50,412 bases of DNA from JAPLGZ01 sp038318235 (lineage in GTDB: Bacteria > Chloroflexota > Anaerolineae > Caldilineales > Caldilineaceae). The stretch is from the NCBI GenBank assembly GCA_038318235.1, contig JBBQBY010000002.1:1-50412 (forward strand). Reading direction: 5' to 3'. Both the position numbers and the translations under genes were made by a program. Numbering within the stretch: the first letter of the stretch is position 1; every line of letters starts with the position of its first letter. Positions 23,709 to 31,598 of this stretch are shown here, piece after piece. Below the pieces are notes generated by a model. That model worked only from the letters and a program-made list of their open reading frames with translations. It was not told the origin of the DNA and made no database searches.

Positions 23709-24947
23709 TCAAGGCTTTGCCGACAGCAAACTCAGCGCCTTCAGCAACTGGGCATCCGCCTGTTTCTGGAGTGCATCTGGCGTCAGATTTTTGATCTCAT
23801 CCGGGGTCAACAAGTCACTCCCCAGGGGCAGCTTGACTTCGATATCGGGTTTGATACCCTGCTTACGGATCAGGCGGCCATTCGGGGTTAACCATTGCTT
23901 AACCCCAAGCAAAAGCTCTGAGCCATCCGCCAGCGGAAAGGGTTCAAGCACGGTCCCCGTCCCAAAGGTAGTTTCACCCACCACTTGACCACGCTGATGA
24001 TCCTGGATCGCGCCGGCAAAGATTTCGGCGGCACTGGCCGTCCCAGGGTTGATCAACACGACGAGCGGCAAGTCGAGGGCCTGACCACCCGGCTGCACGG
24101 GGAAGGGGGTGCGCTTGCCATAGGCATCTTCGTCCAACAGGACGTTGCCATCTTTAATAAATTGACTCGTCACCTGGACGGCTTGATCAAGCAGCCCGCC
24201 CGGATCATTGCGCACATCGATGATCAGCCCGGTGGCCTTGGCCTGCTTAGCCCCCGCAATCGCAGCGAGGATATCGCGTTCGGCATTTTGGCTAAACTGG
24301 CTCAGCCGAATCAGGGCAACCTGGCGTCCTGGCACCATCACCCAAGTGGCTGCCGGCACGTTGATGGCGCTGCGCACAATTGAAAATTCATAGGTTTTGT
24401 TGTCGCTTGGCCGCACAATCGTCAACTGCACCGTGGTGCCGGCGGGGCCGCGCACCTTGCTCACAATTTCATTCAACGGGATCGTTGTTACATCTTCGCC
24501 ATTGACGCGCAGCAGAATGTCACCGGCTTTGATGCCCGCTTTGCTGGCGGGTGAGCCATCAATCGGGGTCATCATTGGGAGCCCGTCTTTTATATCCATT
24601 TGCGCACCGACACCCGTAAAACTGCCGCTAATACTAGTGGCCTGTTGCGCTTTTTCCTCGGGTGTCAAGAAGCCAGAATGCCCCGTGTCGCCCAGTGCTT
24701 CAACCATGCCGCGGGTCGCGCCATAGGCCAGTTTGGTCGCATCCAGGGCGGTACGGTCGACAAAATTCTTCTGCACCAAATTCCAGGCCTGCCAGAAAAT
24801 GGCAAATTGCGGCGGTTGCTCAGCCGTGCGGATAATACAAGGTGTGAGCAGATTGGTGCTGCTCACAAAAACACCGGCGCCAAAACTGACGCCAATCACC
24901 AGTAACAGGCCGATGACAAGCGCCAGGCCTTTCAGTAATCGCTTCAT
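23709..24947 (-). CDS. S41 family (CtpA-like) peptidase with atypical catalytic site
   Basis: 412 residues from ATG 24947 (AGGA upstream; the frame to 24977 has no site). An N-terminal membrane anchor or signal (LLKGLALVIGLLLVIGVSFGAGVF), a PDZ domain (about 100-190, SPASKAGIKAGDILLRVNG) and a tail-specific protease core follow. The nucleophile is S305 in NPGTASAAEIFAGA. In the classical family a Lys 25 residues on and a Gln four further complete the site (FGKGTVQ); here the residues are T330 and L334 (FGTGTVL). The spacing matches exactly, so this is substitution and not misalignment. Either the enzyme uses another base or it is a non-catalytic homologue. Probably periplasmic-side and membrane-bound. 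Confidence 0.9.
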   Translation of the reverse strand: MKRLLKGLALVIGLLLVIGVSFGAGVFVSSTNLLTPCIIRTAEQPPQFAIFWQAWNLVQKNFVDRTALDATKLAYGATRGMVEALGDTGHSGFLTPEEKAQQATSISGSFTGVGAQMDIKDGLPMMTPIDGSPASKAGIKAGDILLRVNGEDVTTIPLNEIVSKVRGPAGTTVQLTIVRPSDNKTYEFSIVRSAINVPAATWVMVPGRQVALIRLSQFSQNAERDILAAIAGAKQAKATGLIIDVRNDPGGLLDQAVQVTSQFIKDGNVLLDEDAYGKRTPFPVQPGGQALDLPLVVLINPGTASAAEIFAGAIQDHQRGQVVGETTFGTGTVLEPFPLADGSELLLGVKQWLTPNGRLIRKQGIKPDIEVKLPLGSDLLTPDEIKNLTPDALQKQADAQLLKALSLLSAKP

Positions 24948-25038
24948 AAATTCCTGTCCCCTAAAATGCCAACGCAACCGTTGACGTTAACGAAAAAAGA
25001 AAAAGCATCCCAGACATTATACAGATTTGCTAACAAAA

Positions 25039-25085
25039 ATGTGGTAAGCTGACAGCCTGAAACTACGGTTGTCAGCTTACCACAT
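25039..25085. repeat. Palindrome upstream of the S41 gene
   Basis: atgtggtaagctgacagcc and its complement at 25067-25085 differ at one position in 19, loop 9 bases. From 25180 to 25250 follows a run of cagtgag/gacttactgacctact units, similar in words (cagtagg, aagtcagtagg) to the outer arms at 34529-34812. Confidence 0.75.
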
Positions 25086-25262
25086 CTGAAGCGGTAAAGC
25101 GGTGTATGAGCATGTCCGCTCACTTTATAACTTGCGAATCGTTAGTCCACGGTGGCGCAAATAGACTAATGATTGTAAGTGAGACAGTAAAACAGTGAGG
25201 CAGTGACTGACTTACTGACCTACTGACTTACCGACCTACTGGCTCGCTTAGACCGCGCTGGA

Positions 25263-25882
25263 CTAGTGATGTACAGGGACATGGGGCAAGGCAATAATCT
25301 CAGCTTTGCTGAGTTTCAAGTGGACGGTATCGTCTTTAATCGATCCAATCGCCGAAACAGGGATCGTTACCTCTTGCTTGCCCAAAGATGGCCTTCGCGC
25401 AGCACCAGATGGGTGATATGAAAGTTCGTCGGGTTAACCAGGAACTCATCCACTTGACCGACGCGGCCGTTGGTCGCCTCCACCTGCGCACCCCTATGCC
25501 CCCCCAACTCACCGGGCGGCACCTGTTCGACGTTAACCGTCAGATTATACGGCCCAACATAGGGGCTATAGGGCCAAGCGAAGATCGCCTGCCCCCAGCC
25601 ATTCGCGACAAAATCTGGGCTGGCGCCGTTGACGCCGATAAACTCACTTTTAGTGAATGGCTCTAGATCAGCCAAGTCTTGGGTGGAACAGTTAAGCAGC
25701 AGCATGTCCAACGTCGCCTCTTTGATCAGGGTGACCGGGACAAGTTCTTGATAGCCAAATAGGTCGTTGCGTTGCAACACGAAATGGGTCACCGTCTGGT
25801 CGATCGGGTTCAGAATAATACAAGCCGAGCGACCAATCTGGCCGTCTTGCGTATAAACGGTAGCATTCAGCGGAATATTCAT
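25263..25882 (-). pseudogene. PRC-barrel domain protein with a one-base frameshift
   Basis: Start ATG 25882, in ATGA overlap with the stop of the PrsW-like gene and with AAAGGA upstream. Two PRC-barrel units: residues 1-60 (ATVYTQDGQIGRSACIILNP, THFVLQRNDLFGYQELVPV) and about 135-170 (QVEATNGRVGQVDEFLVNP, ITHLVLREGHLW). At 25381-25383 three G (minus strand) stand where four are needed; the frame as written stops at 25367. Shifted by one base it continues KQEVTIPVSAIGSIKDDTVH, LKLSKAEIIALP, stopping at 25263, the normal end of this domain. So one G was lost, or the base call is wrong. Confidence 0.8.
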
Positions 25883-26481
25883 CGCATCATCCTTTCTGGA
25901 TAGTATTGAATCTGCGGCCTCACCGTTGGCTCTAGCTTCGTGGCACCATGACATGAGCCATTTAGCAGGCTTGGCTCATTTAACTTTTGGTGCATCGCTT
26001 GGCGATACAATAGGGCGAGGGCCACCAGGCCAACCGCGCTGAGCGTGACCGGGACCACCGAGATCGAAAAGCCGGGGATCACGATAATGTAGAGAAAACG
26101 GGGCAGACCATCCCACAAGCCATGGAGTACGGCGACGAAAAGATAGGCCAGGATCACGGCACCGGAGAGTCGGAAATGGTTGGGCGCGCTCGTGCGGAAC
26201 AAGACGGTGCCCAAAATGGCCGTCCAGACGCCGTGGCCAAAGGGCGCAAGCAGGCCGCGCAACACTGTCTCGACAAGCGACGCCCCAATCGCGCCATGGC
26301 TCAGCAGAAACGCGGTGAAGGCATAACCAGTGCTTTCGAGGGCGGCAAAGCCCATGCCGACCGCCGTGCCCAGCAATAAGCCGTAAATCGCGTCGGTATG
26401 TCGATGACGCCGCGCCAGCCAAATGACAGCCAGGATTTTGCAGCCTTCCTCGATCAAGCCAATCGTCAAGGCGCTGCCCAT
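25879..26481 (-). CDS. PrsW-type intramembrane protease, N-terminally truncated
   Basis: 200 residues from ATG 26481. All core motifs of PrsW glutamic-type membrane proteases are present: EE-xx-K (GLIEEGCK), F-x3-E (GFAALESTGY), the FGHGVWTA helix and the LHGLWDG helix, in at least five hydrophobic segments. The family normally has two or three more helices before the EExxK motif; here the open frame runs back only to 26550, through non-membrane sequence that overlaps a histidine kinase fragment on the other strand. The 5' end was therefore cut by a rearrangement with its breakpoint at about 26484-26500. It overlaps the PRC-barrel gene by ATGA. Activity is doubtful. Confidence 0.7.
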   Translation of the reverse strand: MGSALTIGLIEEGCKILAVIWLARRHRHTDAIYGLLLGTAVGMGFAALESTGYAFTAFLLSHGAIGASLVETVLRGLLAPFGHGVWTAILGTVLFRTSAPNHFRLSGAVILAYLFVAVLHGLWDGLPRFLYIIVIPGFSISVVPVTLSAVGLVALALLYRQAMHQKLNEPSLLNGSCHGATKLEPTVRPQIQYYPERMMR

Positions 26482-26487
26482 TGATAA

Positions 26488-26976
26488 ACCCTGGGTCGAA
26501 GCGCTCGGCACGGCGCGCAGCGGCTCGCCGAAACCCGACGTGCGATCCAAGCATTGCGCGCCGCACCACTGGATGATCTGGGGTTGCTCCTGGCCGTCCG
26601 CACTTTGGCCGAATCAACTGCCGCCCGCAGCGACACCCAGTTAGAAGTAAACCTGGCCGATGATGTCAAGTTACCGGCGATCATTGAGCAGACCATGTAT
26701 CGAATCGCCCAGGAAGCGCTCGACAATGTTGCGAAACATGCCAATGCACAAACACTGGGGGTGACGCTAAGCGCCTTCAACCAGTATGTGCTCCTCATGA
26801 TTGCCGATGATGGCGTGGGCTTTGTCAGCGATCAGGCTGCACCGGACGGCCATTATGGCCTACAAGGACTATACGAACAGGCGCAGTTGATTGGGGCGCA
26901 GTTACAGATCGAAAGTCAACCCCAGCAGGGCACGATTATTCGGCTCACGGTTGCCAAACGTCAGGCCGGGCAGTGA
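26488..26976 (+). pseudogene. Histidine kinase C-terminal fragment (NarL family)
   Basis: The frame opens after a TAA at 26485 with no proper start. It reads AQRLAETRRAIQALRAAPLD, DLGL (end of the dimerisation helix after the phospho-His, which is missing), then a HATPase domain with the N-box RIAQEALDNVAKHANA and the G-boxes IADDGVGF and GHYGLQGLYEQAQLIGAQL. Sensor and phospho-acceptor are absent. It abuts the 5'-truncated PrsW gene head to head, marking a rearrangement junction, and is the likely partner of the response regulator stub at 23492. Confidence 0.78.
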
Positions 26977-27194
26977 TCCTATTCCTGGTCGTGAGGGCAT
27001 TTGTAGGAACGAATGAGCTCGTTCATATGGTAGATAAAACCAAGCACACCCCCTGTCTGCCAACCGCATGGCCAATAAGGAGCGCAATAGTACCAATAGC
27101 CTACTGTATTTATATCCTATCTATGTTAAAGTTGCGGTCGATGTTATGGATCCAATAAAAATTAGTGAAAGTCGCAACCAGGAAGAGCGCCAAT

Positions 27195-27308
27195 ATGAAC
27201 AAACAACCGATCACAAGCGCCCATGTAGAATTGGCCGTTTATTTAACTTTTGTGGCCTTGAGCGTCATCGTTACGCTTGTGGTTGGCAATCTTTTTTTCA
27301 CCACGTAG
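27195..27308 (+). CDS. 37-residue single-helix membrane protein
   Basis: ATG 27195 with AGGAAG nine bases upstream encodes MNKQPITSAHVELAVYLTF, VALSVIVTLVVGNLFFTT, stop at 27308. A short polar start is followed by about 24 hydrophobic residues, a clear membrane segment. No family recognised. It lies between the histidine kinase remnant and the pgeF promoter. Real small protein or chance ORF: the ribosome site and composition favour the former. Confidence 0.5.
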   Translation: MNKQPITSAHVELAVYLTFVALSVIVTLVVGNLFFTT

Positions 27309-27328
27309 GTGGCTAGCGTTTCGTGAAT

Positions 27329-27357
27329 TTGCCGGATTGCTTCGTCATGCGTACACT
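27329..27357 (+). promoter_or_regulatory. Promoter of pgeF, leaderless
   Basis: TTGCCG, 17 bases, TACACT; six bases later comes ATG 27364. Transcription would start at or beside the start codon. This supports ATG 27364 over the longer frame to 27277. Confidence 0.65.
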
Positions 27358-27363
27358 GTTTGC

Positions 27364-28164
27364 ATGCAACCGATTACACACGCCAACGGCGTCATCACCT
27401 ATACGTTTGATTCACTGGCTCAATTGCCAGTACGCGCGCATGTCAGCACCCGGCATGGCGGGGTTAGTCCTGAACCCTGGAACACGCTCAATTTCAGCGT
27501 GATGCGCGGTGACACGCCAGAGCGAGTGAAAGAAAATCGCCAACGGTTGGCTGCTGCGCTGGCGCTTGAAAACGGCAAAGTAGTGCGCTGCCATCAAGTA
27601 CATGGCACCGGAATTGCGAAGGTGGATGAGGGCGATGAGGGGCAGTGGCAAAACGACACCGATGGGCTGATCACCGATGCCACCAATCTACCCTTGACGC
27701 TGGTCTTTGCCGATTGTGTGCCGATTATGCTCTATGATCCACAGCGGCATGCGGTCGGCGCCTGTCATGCCGGTTGGCGCGGCACGGTGAATAGCATTGT
27801 CACCGCTATGCTTTGGGCTATGCAAGCCGCCTATGATACGAATCCAGCCGACGTCTTGGCCTGTATCGGGCCAAGCATCGGACCAGAGAGTTTTGAAGTG
27901 GGCCAGGACGTCATTGATCTGGCGCATGTTAAGCTAAAAAATGCCGATCAATTCTTTCGTTATCCCAACGGGCCAGACCAAAAGCCTTATTTTAACCTTT
28001 GGCAGGCCAACGCCACCCAACTCATCGACGCCGGGCTGCCTGCCGAGCAAATTGAGATCAGCGGGATTGACACCGCCCAAAACACCCACAATTTCTTCAG
28101 CCACCGCGCCGAACGCGGTCGCTGTGGCCTCTTCAGCATGACTGTATGGCTGGCGCCCAAGTAG
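27364..28164 (+). CDS. pgeF: Purine nucleoside phosphorylase YfiH/PgeF (laccase-domain, DUF152)
   Basis: 266 residues. The family motifs are complete: STRHGGVSPEPWNTLNFS, VRCHQVHG, TDGLIT, FADCVPIMLYD, CHAGWRGTVNSIV, CIGPSIGPESFEV and SHRAERGRCG. The His-Cys-His set (CHQVHG, ADC, CHAGWRG) binds the catalytic zinc. Members were first called polyphenol oxidases, later shown to act as adenosine deaminase/purine nucleoside phosphorylase and to correct peptidoglycan mis-synthesis in E. coli. In many bacteria the gene is next to yggS, proC and yggT, which follow here after an inserted secreted-protein gene. Start fixed by the leaderless promoter and a missing ribosome site. Confidence 0.95.
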   Translation: MQPITHANGVITYTFDSLAQLPVRAHVSTRHGGVSPEPWNTLNFSVMRGDTPERVKENRQRLAAALALENGKVVRCHQVHGTGIAKVDEGDEGQWQNDTDGLITDATNLPLTLVFADCVPIMLYDPQRHAVGACHAGWRGTVNSIVTAMLWAMQAAYDTNPADVLACIGPSIGPESFEVGQDVIDLAHVKLKNADQFFRYPNGPDQKPYFNLWQANATQLIDAGLPAEQIEISGIDTAQNTHNFFSHRAERGRCGLFSMTVWLAPK

Positions 28165-28210
28165 GGACGCCGCTCACAGTCGCCAGCTTAAATCCATTGC
28201 CAAACGAAAC

Positions 28211-28262
28211 ACGCGCGCCGGTCAATTCAAAAATTTGACCGGCGCGCGTGCCATATTTTTGC
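28211..28262 (+). terminator. Terminator after pgeF
   Basis: ACGCGCGCCGGTCAA / TTGACCGGCGCGCGT, perfect 15-bp stem, followed by ccatatttttg. Placed between pgeF and the secreted-protein gene, it separates their transcription. Confidence 0.82.
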
Positions 28263-28301
28263 TGGATTCAACGTTTATTTCTGCAAGGAGACAATCACTC
28301 T

Positions 28302-29483
28302 ATGCAAACCTTATCACTGCGCGTGAGCGCGATTGCGATTGGTTTAGTCGGCCTGCTACTATTCACTGTACAACTCCAAGCCAGTCCAAGTGGTGCAGAG
28401 ACACCGCACGGCACGATCCCAAACCTTGCCCCCAACTTGGAAAACGGTGATGTTGAGTGTGCAACAGGGTATTACACCCAGACGGATGCGCTGAGCAAGA
28501 CGATTCATATCCCGAATCACTGGCATTGGGTGGGCATTAATGGCACACCGCGCATCAATAGTGCGCGCGTCAATTTCCTAAAAAGTTGCGACGGCGTGGG
28601 TCAGGTCGAGCACATTAGTGGCACCGACAGCCTTTTTGTGGAGGCGCAAGACCTGGAGAAGTTACCTTTACCCGGCAAACCGTTTGATGTCGCGTTCTAC
28701 CAACAAATTTCGGCGACCGTCGGCGGCGCATACAGTCTGAGCGGTTGGATGTTGAGTTTGTGTGGTGGCAGCAACGTCCCGAATAACTGCCCCCCCGACT
28801 ATTATATGGCCAAAATGCTCGGTATTGACCCAACTGGCGGTAAGGATCCATTGGCGGTCAGTGTGGTCTGGGCGGAAGATCGCCACAATTTTATTGAAAA
28901 TGGCATGCCCGTTAGATGGAGAAATCTCCGCATGAGCGCCATTGCACAGGCAAATACGATCACCATTTTTGCGCGTATCAATAGCCCCTTTCAATGGCAT
29001 GGCAACCACGCCTTCATTGATGGATTGAGTCTCGTACGTGCGCCGCTTGCCGATCTCACCTTGCCCACTACGGTCACTAACACCCAAAGTATTACGGTGG
29101 CATGGAGCGGCGTGCAAAGCCCTGATGTCACCCAAATTCGTGGGGGAACATATACGCTCTATTTTGATCTACAATACCGCCACGCCGGCGCCACTGGGTG
29201 GAAGGACTTGGTGAGTGACGTGCGAAATGCTGGCAATGCACCGTTTACCGCGCGCTGTACCAATACAACCTACGAGTTCCGGGTCCGGGCACGCGCAGAG
29301 CAGCCTCCCGCTCCACCTGAAGGGGCTTCGCCGAATCAGCGCTACCCAGGGGTATGGGGCGAACCCAGCGCAGTCTTTTTCCAAGGTCCGCCGCTTTCGA
29401 CTGAGCCCATTACCAATACGCCAGTGCTGACAGGCGAGCAACCGATCTTTCTGCCCCTCGTACAAAACAACATCGACTGTTAG
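28302..29483 (+). CDS. Secreted protein with carbohydrate-binding-like and FN3-like regions
   Basis: 393 residues from ATG 28302 behind AAGGAG. Signal peptide (VSAIAIGLVGLLLFTVQLQA). Residues about 45-265 start with NLENGDVE and end with HAFIDGLSLVRA, the frame of galactose-binding/CBM-like beta-sandwiches common on Chloroflexota surface proteins. Residues about 270-365 (TITVAWSGVQ...YTLYFDLQYRHAG..W, TYEFRVRARAE) look like a fibronectin type III domain. The end, EQPIFLPLVQNNIDC, is a variant of the L-P tail with seven extra residues. It interrupts the common pgeF-yggS-proC order. No enzyme motif seen. Confidence 0.75.
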   Translation: MQTLSLRVSAIAIGLVGLLLFTVQLQASPSGAETPHGTIPNLAPNLENGDVECATGYYTQTDALSKTIHIPNHWHWVGINGTPRINSARVNFLKSCDGVGQVEHISGTDSLFVEAQDLEKLPLPGKPFDVAFYQQISATVGGAYSLSGWMLSLCGGSNVPNNCPPDYYMAKMLGIDPTGGKDPLAVSVVWAEDRHNFIENGMPVRWRNLRMSAIAQANTITIFARINSPFQWHGNHAFIDGLSLVRAPLADLTLPTTVTNTQSITVAWSGVQSPDVTQIRGGTYTLYFDLQYRHAGATGWKDLVSDVRNAGNAPFTARCTNTTYEFRVRARAEQPPAPPEGASPNQRYPGVWGEPSAVFFQGPPLSTEPITNTPVLTGEQPIFLPLVQNNIDC

Positions 29484-29594
29484 CTCGATGGCGCAGGGGT
29501 GCGCGTTAGGGGTTAGGCGCTGAGAACCATCGATATCGCACCCCCTAACGCCTAACTCGCAGATGACTGCATAGGCGAGTTTTATCGATTTTCT

Positions 29595-29644
29595 GTACTA
29601 CCAAGCCCCACCCCTGGGCGCGGGTGGGGCGGCTTAGTAGTTAC
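29595..29644. repeat. Hairpin sharing 23 bases with the 47173 palindrome
   Basis: gtactaccaagccccaccc pairs with gggtggggcggcttagtagttac. The last 23 bases (29622-29644) are identical to 47284-47306 on the same strand, so both belong to one repeat family. The gap 29484-29762 also holds imperfect complementarity (gcgttagggg / cccctaacgc) at about 29506-29553. Confidence 0.75.
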
Positions 29645-29692
29645 GATTTTCTCCATAAGCCAGGCGCGCACAAACATCGGATCAAGACAACC

Positions 29693-29721
29693 TTGCGTGC
29701 GACTGCATTCACTGGTACAAT
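29693..29721 (+). promoter_or_regulatory. Promoter of the yggS-proC-yggT operon
   Basis: TTGCGT, 17 bases, TACAAT preceded by TGG. The expected start point falls at an ATG-TAA (29727-29732), a minimal start-stop at the 5' end of the mRNA, about 34 bases before the yggS start. Confidence 0.65.
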
Positions 29722-29765
29722 CGCGCATGTAAATTCGTAGATAATCCAACCTTGGCAATTCAGTG

Positions 29766-30482
29766 ATGCAGATGGCAACCCAATCCACCCTAATTGATAT
29801 TACCCACAATCTTGTGGCGGTGCGCCAACGCATCGCCGCAGCCGCGCAGCGCGTTCAGCGCAGACCCGAAGAAATTACCCTGGTCGCAGTGAGCAAAACC
29901 AAACCTTTCTCGGCCATCGAAACAGCCTACGCCGCCGGTCAGCGTGATTTTGGCGAAAACCGGCTCGAAGAATTATGGGAGAAAGCCGAACAGGCAGAAC
30001 AACTTGGCATGAACGACATTCGTTGGCACATGATCGGCACGATCCAGAGCCGTAAGACCGCCCAGGCGGTTGGACCGATTACGCTGATTCATTCGGTGGA
30101 CCGGCTGAAGATCGCGCAACACCTCAGCCGCGACGCAATGGCCGCGCAGTGCGTATTGTCTATATTGTTAGAAGTTAATGTGAGCGGTGAAACGAGCAAA
30201 CACGGGTTTGCGCCGGATGAATTGCGCCAACTTGCTCCGGAAATGGCTAACTTGCCGGGTATTCGCCTGCAAGGTTTGATGACGATGGCGCCTTTGGTAG
30301 AAACGCCAGAAGCCACACGCCCAGTTTTCCGAGCGTTACGTCAATTGCGTGACCAGTTGACAGCCGAGCAGCCATTGCAGTTATCGATGGGCATGACAAA
30401 TGATTTTGAAATTGCGATCGAAGAAGGTGCGACCATCGTGAGGGTCGGTTCAGCCATTTTCGGGGAAAGAGATCACGGGTGA
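29766..30482 (+). CDS. yggS: Pyridoxal phosphate homeostasis protein YggS/PLPBP
   Basis: About 238 residues; ATG 29766 or 29772 are both possible. Motifs: LVAVSKTKP with the PLP-binding Lys, DFGENRLEEL, IRWHMIGTIQSRKT, IHSVDRLKIA, LEVNVSGETSKHGF, and SMGMTNDFEIAIEEGATIVRVGSAIFGER that holds the PLP phosphate. The TIM-barrel protein binds PLP without catalysis and balances vitamin B6 and amino-acid pools. It is followed seven bases later by proC, the classical order. One deviation: the family usually has IQSNK, here IQSRK. Confidence 0.95.
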   Translation: MQMATQSTLIDITHNLVAVRQRIAAAAQRVQRRPEEITLVAVSKTKPFSAIETAYAAGQRDFGENRLEELWEKAEQAEQLGMNDIRWHMIGTIQSRKTAQAVGPITLIHSVDRLKIAQHLSRDAMAAQCVLSILLEVNVSGETSKHGFAPDELRQLAPEMANLPGIRLQGLMTMAPLVETPEATRPVFRALRQLRDQLTAEQPLQLSMGMTNDFEIAIEEGATIVRVGSAIFGERDHG

Positions 30483-30489
30483 CCAGACC

Positions 30490-31314
30490 ATGTTAAACGA
30501 GTGCAAAATCGCTTTCATCGGCAGTGGGGCGATGGGCGAAGCGATGATCAAGGGCATTCTGGCCCAAAAACTCATGACGTCAGACCAGATCATGGCCAGC
30601 GATCCGATGGTGGCCAGGCGCGAACAGATGCAAGCCGTTCACGGTATTCAAACTACGGACAATAACGTAGAAGCCGTCCGTAACGCCGATATTATCCTAC
30701 TCTGTATTAAGCCCCAAGTGCTCGACACTGTGGGGGCAGGCTTGCGCGGTCAGATTGCGCCCGATGCGCTCGTGATCAGCATTATGGCAGGCGTCACGTT
30801 GCAATCGATCCAAAAAAGCTTGGGTCATCAACGCATTGTGCGCGCGATGCCCAACACCCCGGCGCAAATCAATTTGGGCATGACGGTCTGGATCGCGACG
30901 CCAGATGTGACGGAACTGCAACGCAAGCAGACGGGATTGATCCTCGGTGCGTTAGGTGAACAACTTTCCGTCGAGAAGGAAGATTTCATTGATATGCAGA
31001 CTGGGCTAGGCGGCTCTGGACCAGGCTTTGTTTTCCTAATTGTCGAAGCCATGATCGATGCGGGTGTACACATGGGGTTTAGCCGGCCCGATGCGCAAAA
31101 AATTGTGCTCCAGACGATGGCCGGTAGCGTCGCCCTGGTCAAAGAAACCGGCCAACATCCGGCGCAGTTAAAAAATCTGGTCACCAGTGCCGGCGGCACC
31201 ACCGCTGCGGGCCTTTATGAACTGGAAAAAGCGGGTCTCCGTGCGATCCTGAATGATGCTATTTTTGCCGCCTATCGCCGCAGCCAAGCGCTGGGCAAAT
31301 TAAGTGAAAAGTGA
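30490..31314 (+). CDS. proC: Pyrroline-5-carboxylate reductase
   Basis: 274 residues. N-terminal Rossmann motif IAFIGSGAMGEAMIKGIL, then ILLCIKPQVLDTV, SIMAGVTLQSIQ and RAMPNTPAQINLGMTV, the ProC signature. The C-terminal helical domain has TGLGGSGPGFVFLIVEAMIDAGV and VTSAGGTTAAGLYELEKAGLR, the substrate- and dimer-forming region. It reduces 1-pyrroline-5-carboxylate to proline with NAD(P)H, the last step of proline synthesis. In an operon between yggS and yggT. Confidence 0.97.
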   Translation: MLNECKIAFIGSGAMGEAMIKGILAQKLMTSDQIMASDPMVARREQMQAVHGIQTTDNNVEAVRNADIILLCIKPQVLDTVGAGLRGQIAPDALVISIMAGVTLQSIQKSLGHQRIVRAMPNTPAQINLGMTVWIATPDVTELQRKQTGLILGALGEQLSVEKEDFIDMQTGLGGSGPGFVFLIVEAMIDAGVHMGFSRPDAQKIVLQTMAGSVALVKETGQHPAQLKNLVTSAGGTTAAGLYELEKAGLRAILNDAIFAAYRRSQALGKLSEK

Positions 31315-31320
31315 GATATA

Positions 31321-31575
31321 ATGGGTAACCTATTTTCTATCCTAGCTAGTCTGATCAATTTCTATTCAATTTTAATCTTTATTCGGATTCTGCTCACCTG
31401 GTTTCCGAACATCGATCCCGATAATCCAATCGTCCAAATTTTGCGCCAAATTACGGATCCAGTCCTTGAGCAAGCGCGGCGAATCATCCCGCCACTGGGC
31501 ATGGTGGATATTTCATCGATGGTTGTGTTAATTGTGTTGTATGCACTCTCAAATATCCTCCAGTCTTGGGCATAA
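31321..31575 (+). CDS. yggT: YggT family membrane protein
   Basis: 84 residues with two hydrophobic segments (about 4-25 and 62-82) separated by FPNIDPDNPIVQILRQITDP, LEQARRIIPP, the conserved YggT block. A member of this family is involved in osmotic or division functions in some bacteria and cyanobacteria (Ycf19). Only one YggT repeat, as usual in Gram-positive-like and Chloroflexota members. Six bases after proC. Confidence 0.9.
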   Translation: MGNLFSILASLINFYSILIFIRILLTWFPNIDPDNPIVQILRQITDPVLEQARRIIPPLGMVDISSMVVLIVLYALSNILQSWA

Positions 31576-31598
31576 AACCAGGCAATGGCGGCAACCTG

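Noticed and set aside
25180..25262. Possible short tandem repeat array (cagtgag/gacctactgactt)
   Set aside because: Units are irregular and few; noted only as similar in words to the outer arms at 34529.
28241..28296. Fourth copy of the sigma motif before the 28302 gene (atttc at about 28276)
   Set aside because: The expected CGCCGAAAA block is absent at the required distance.
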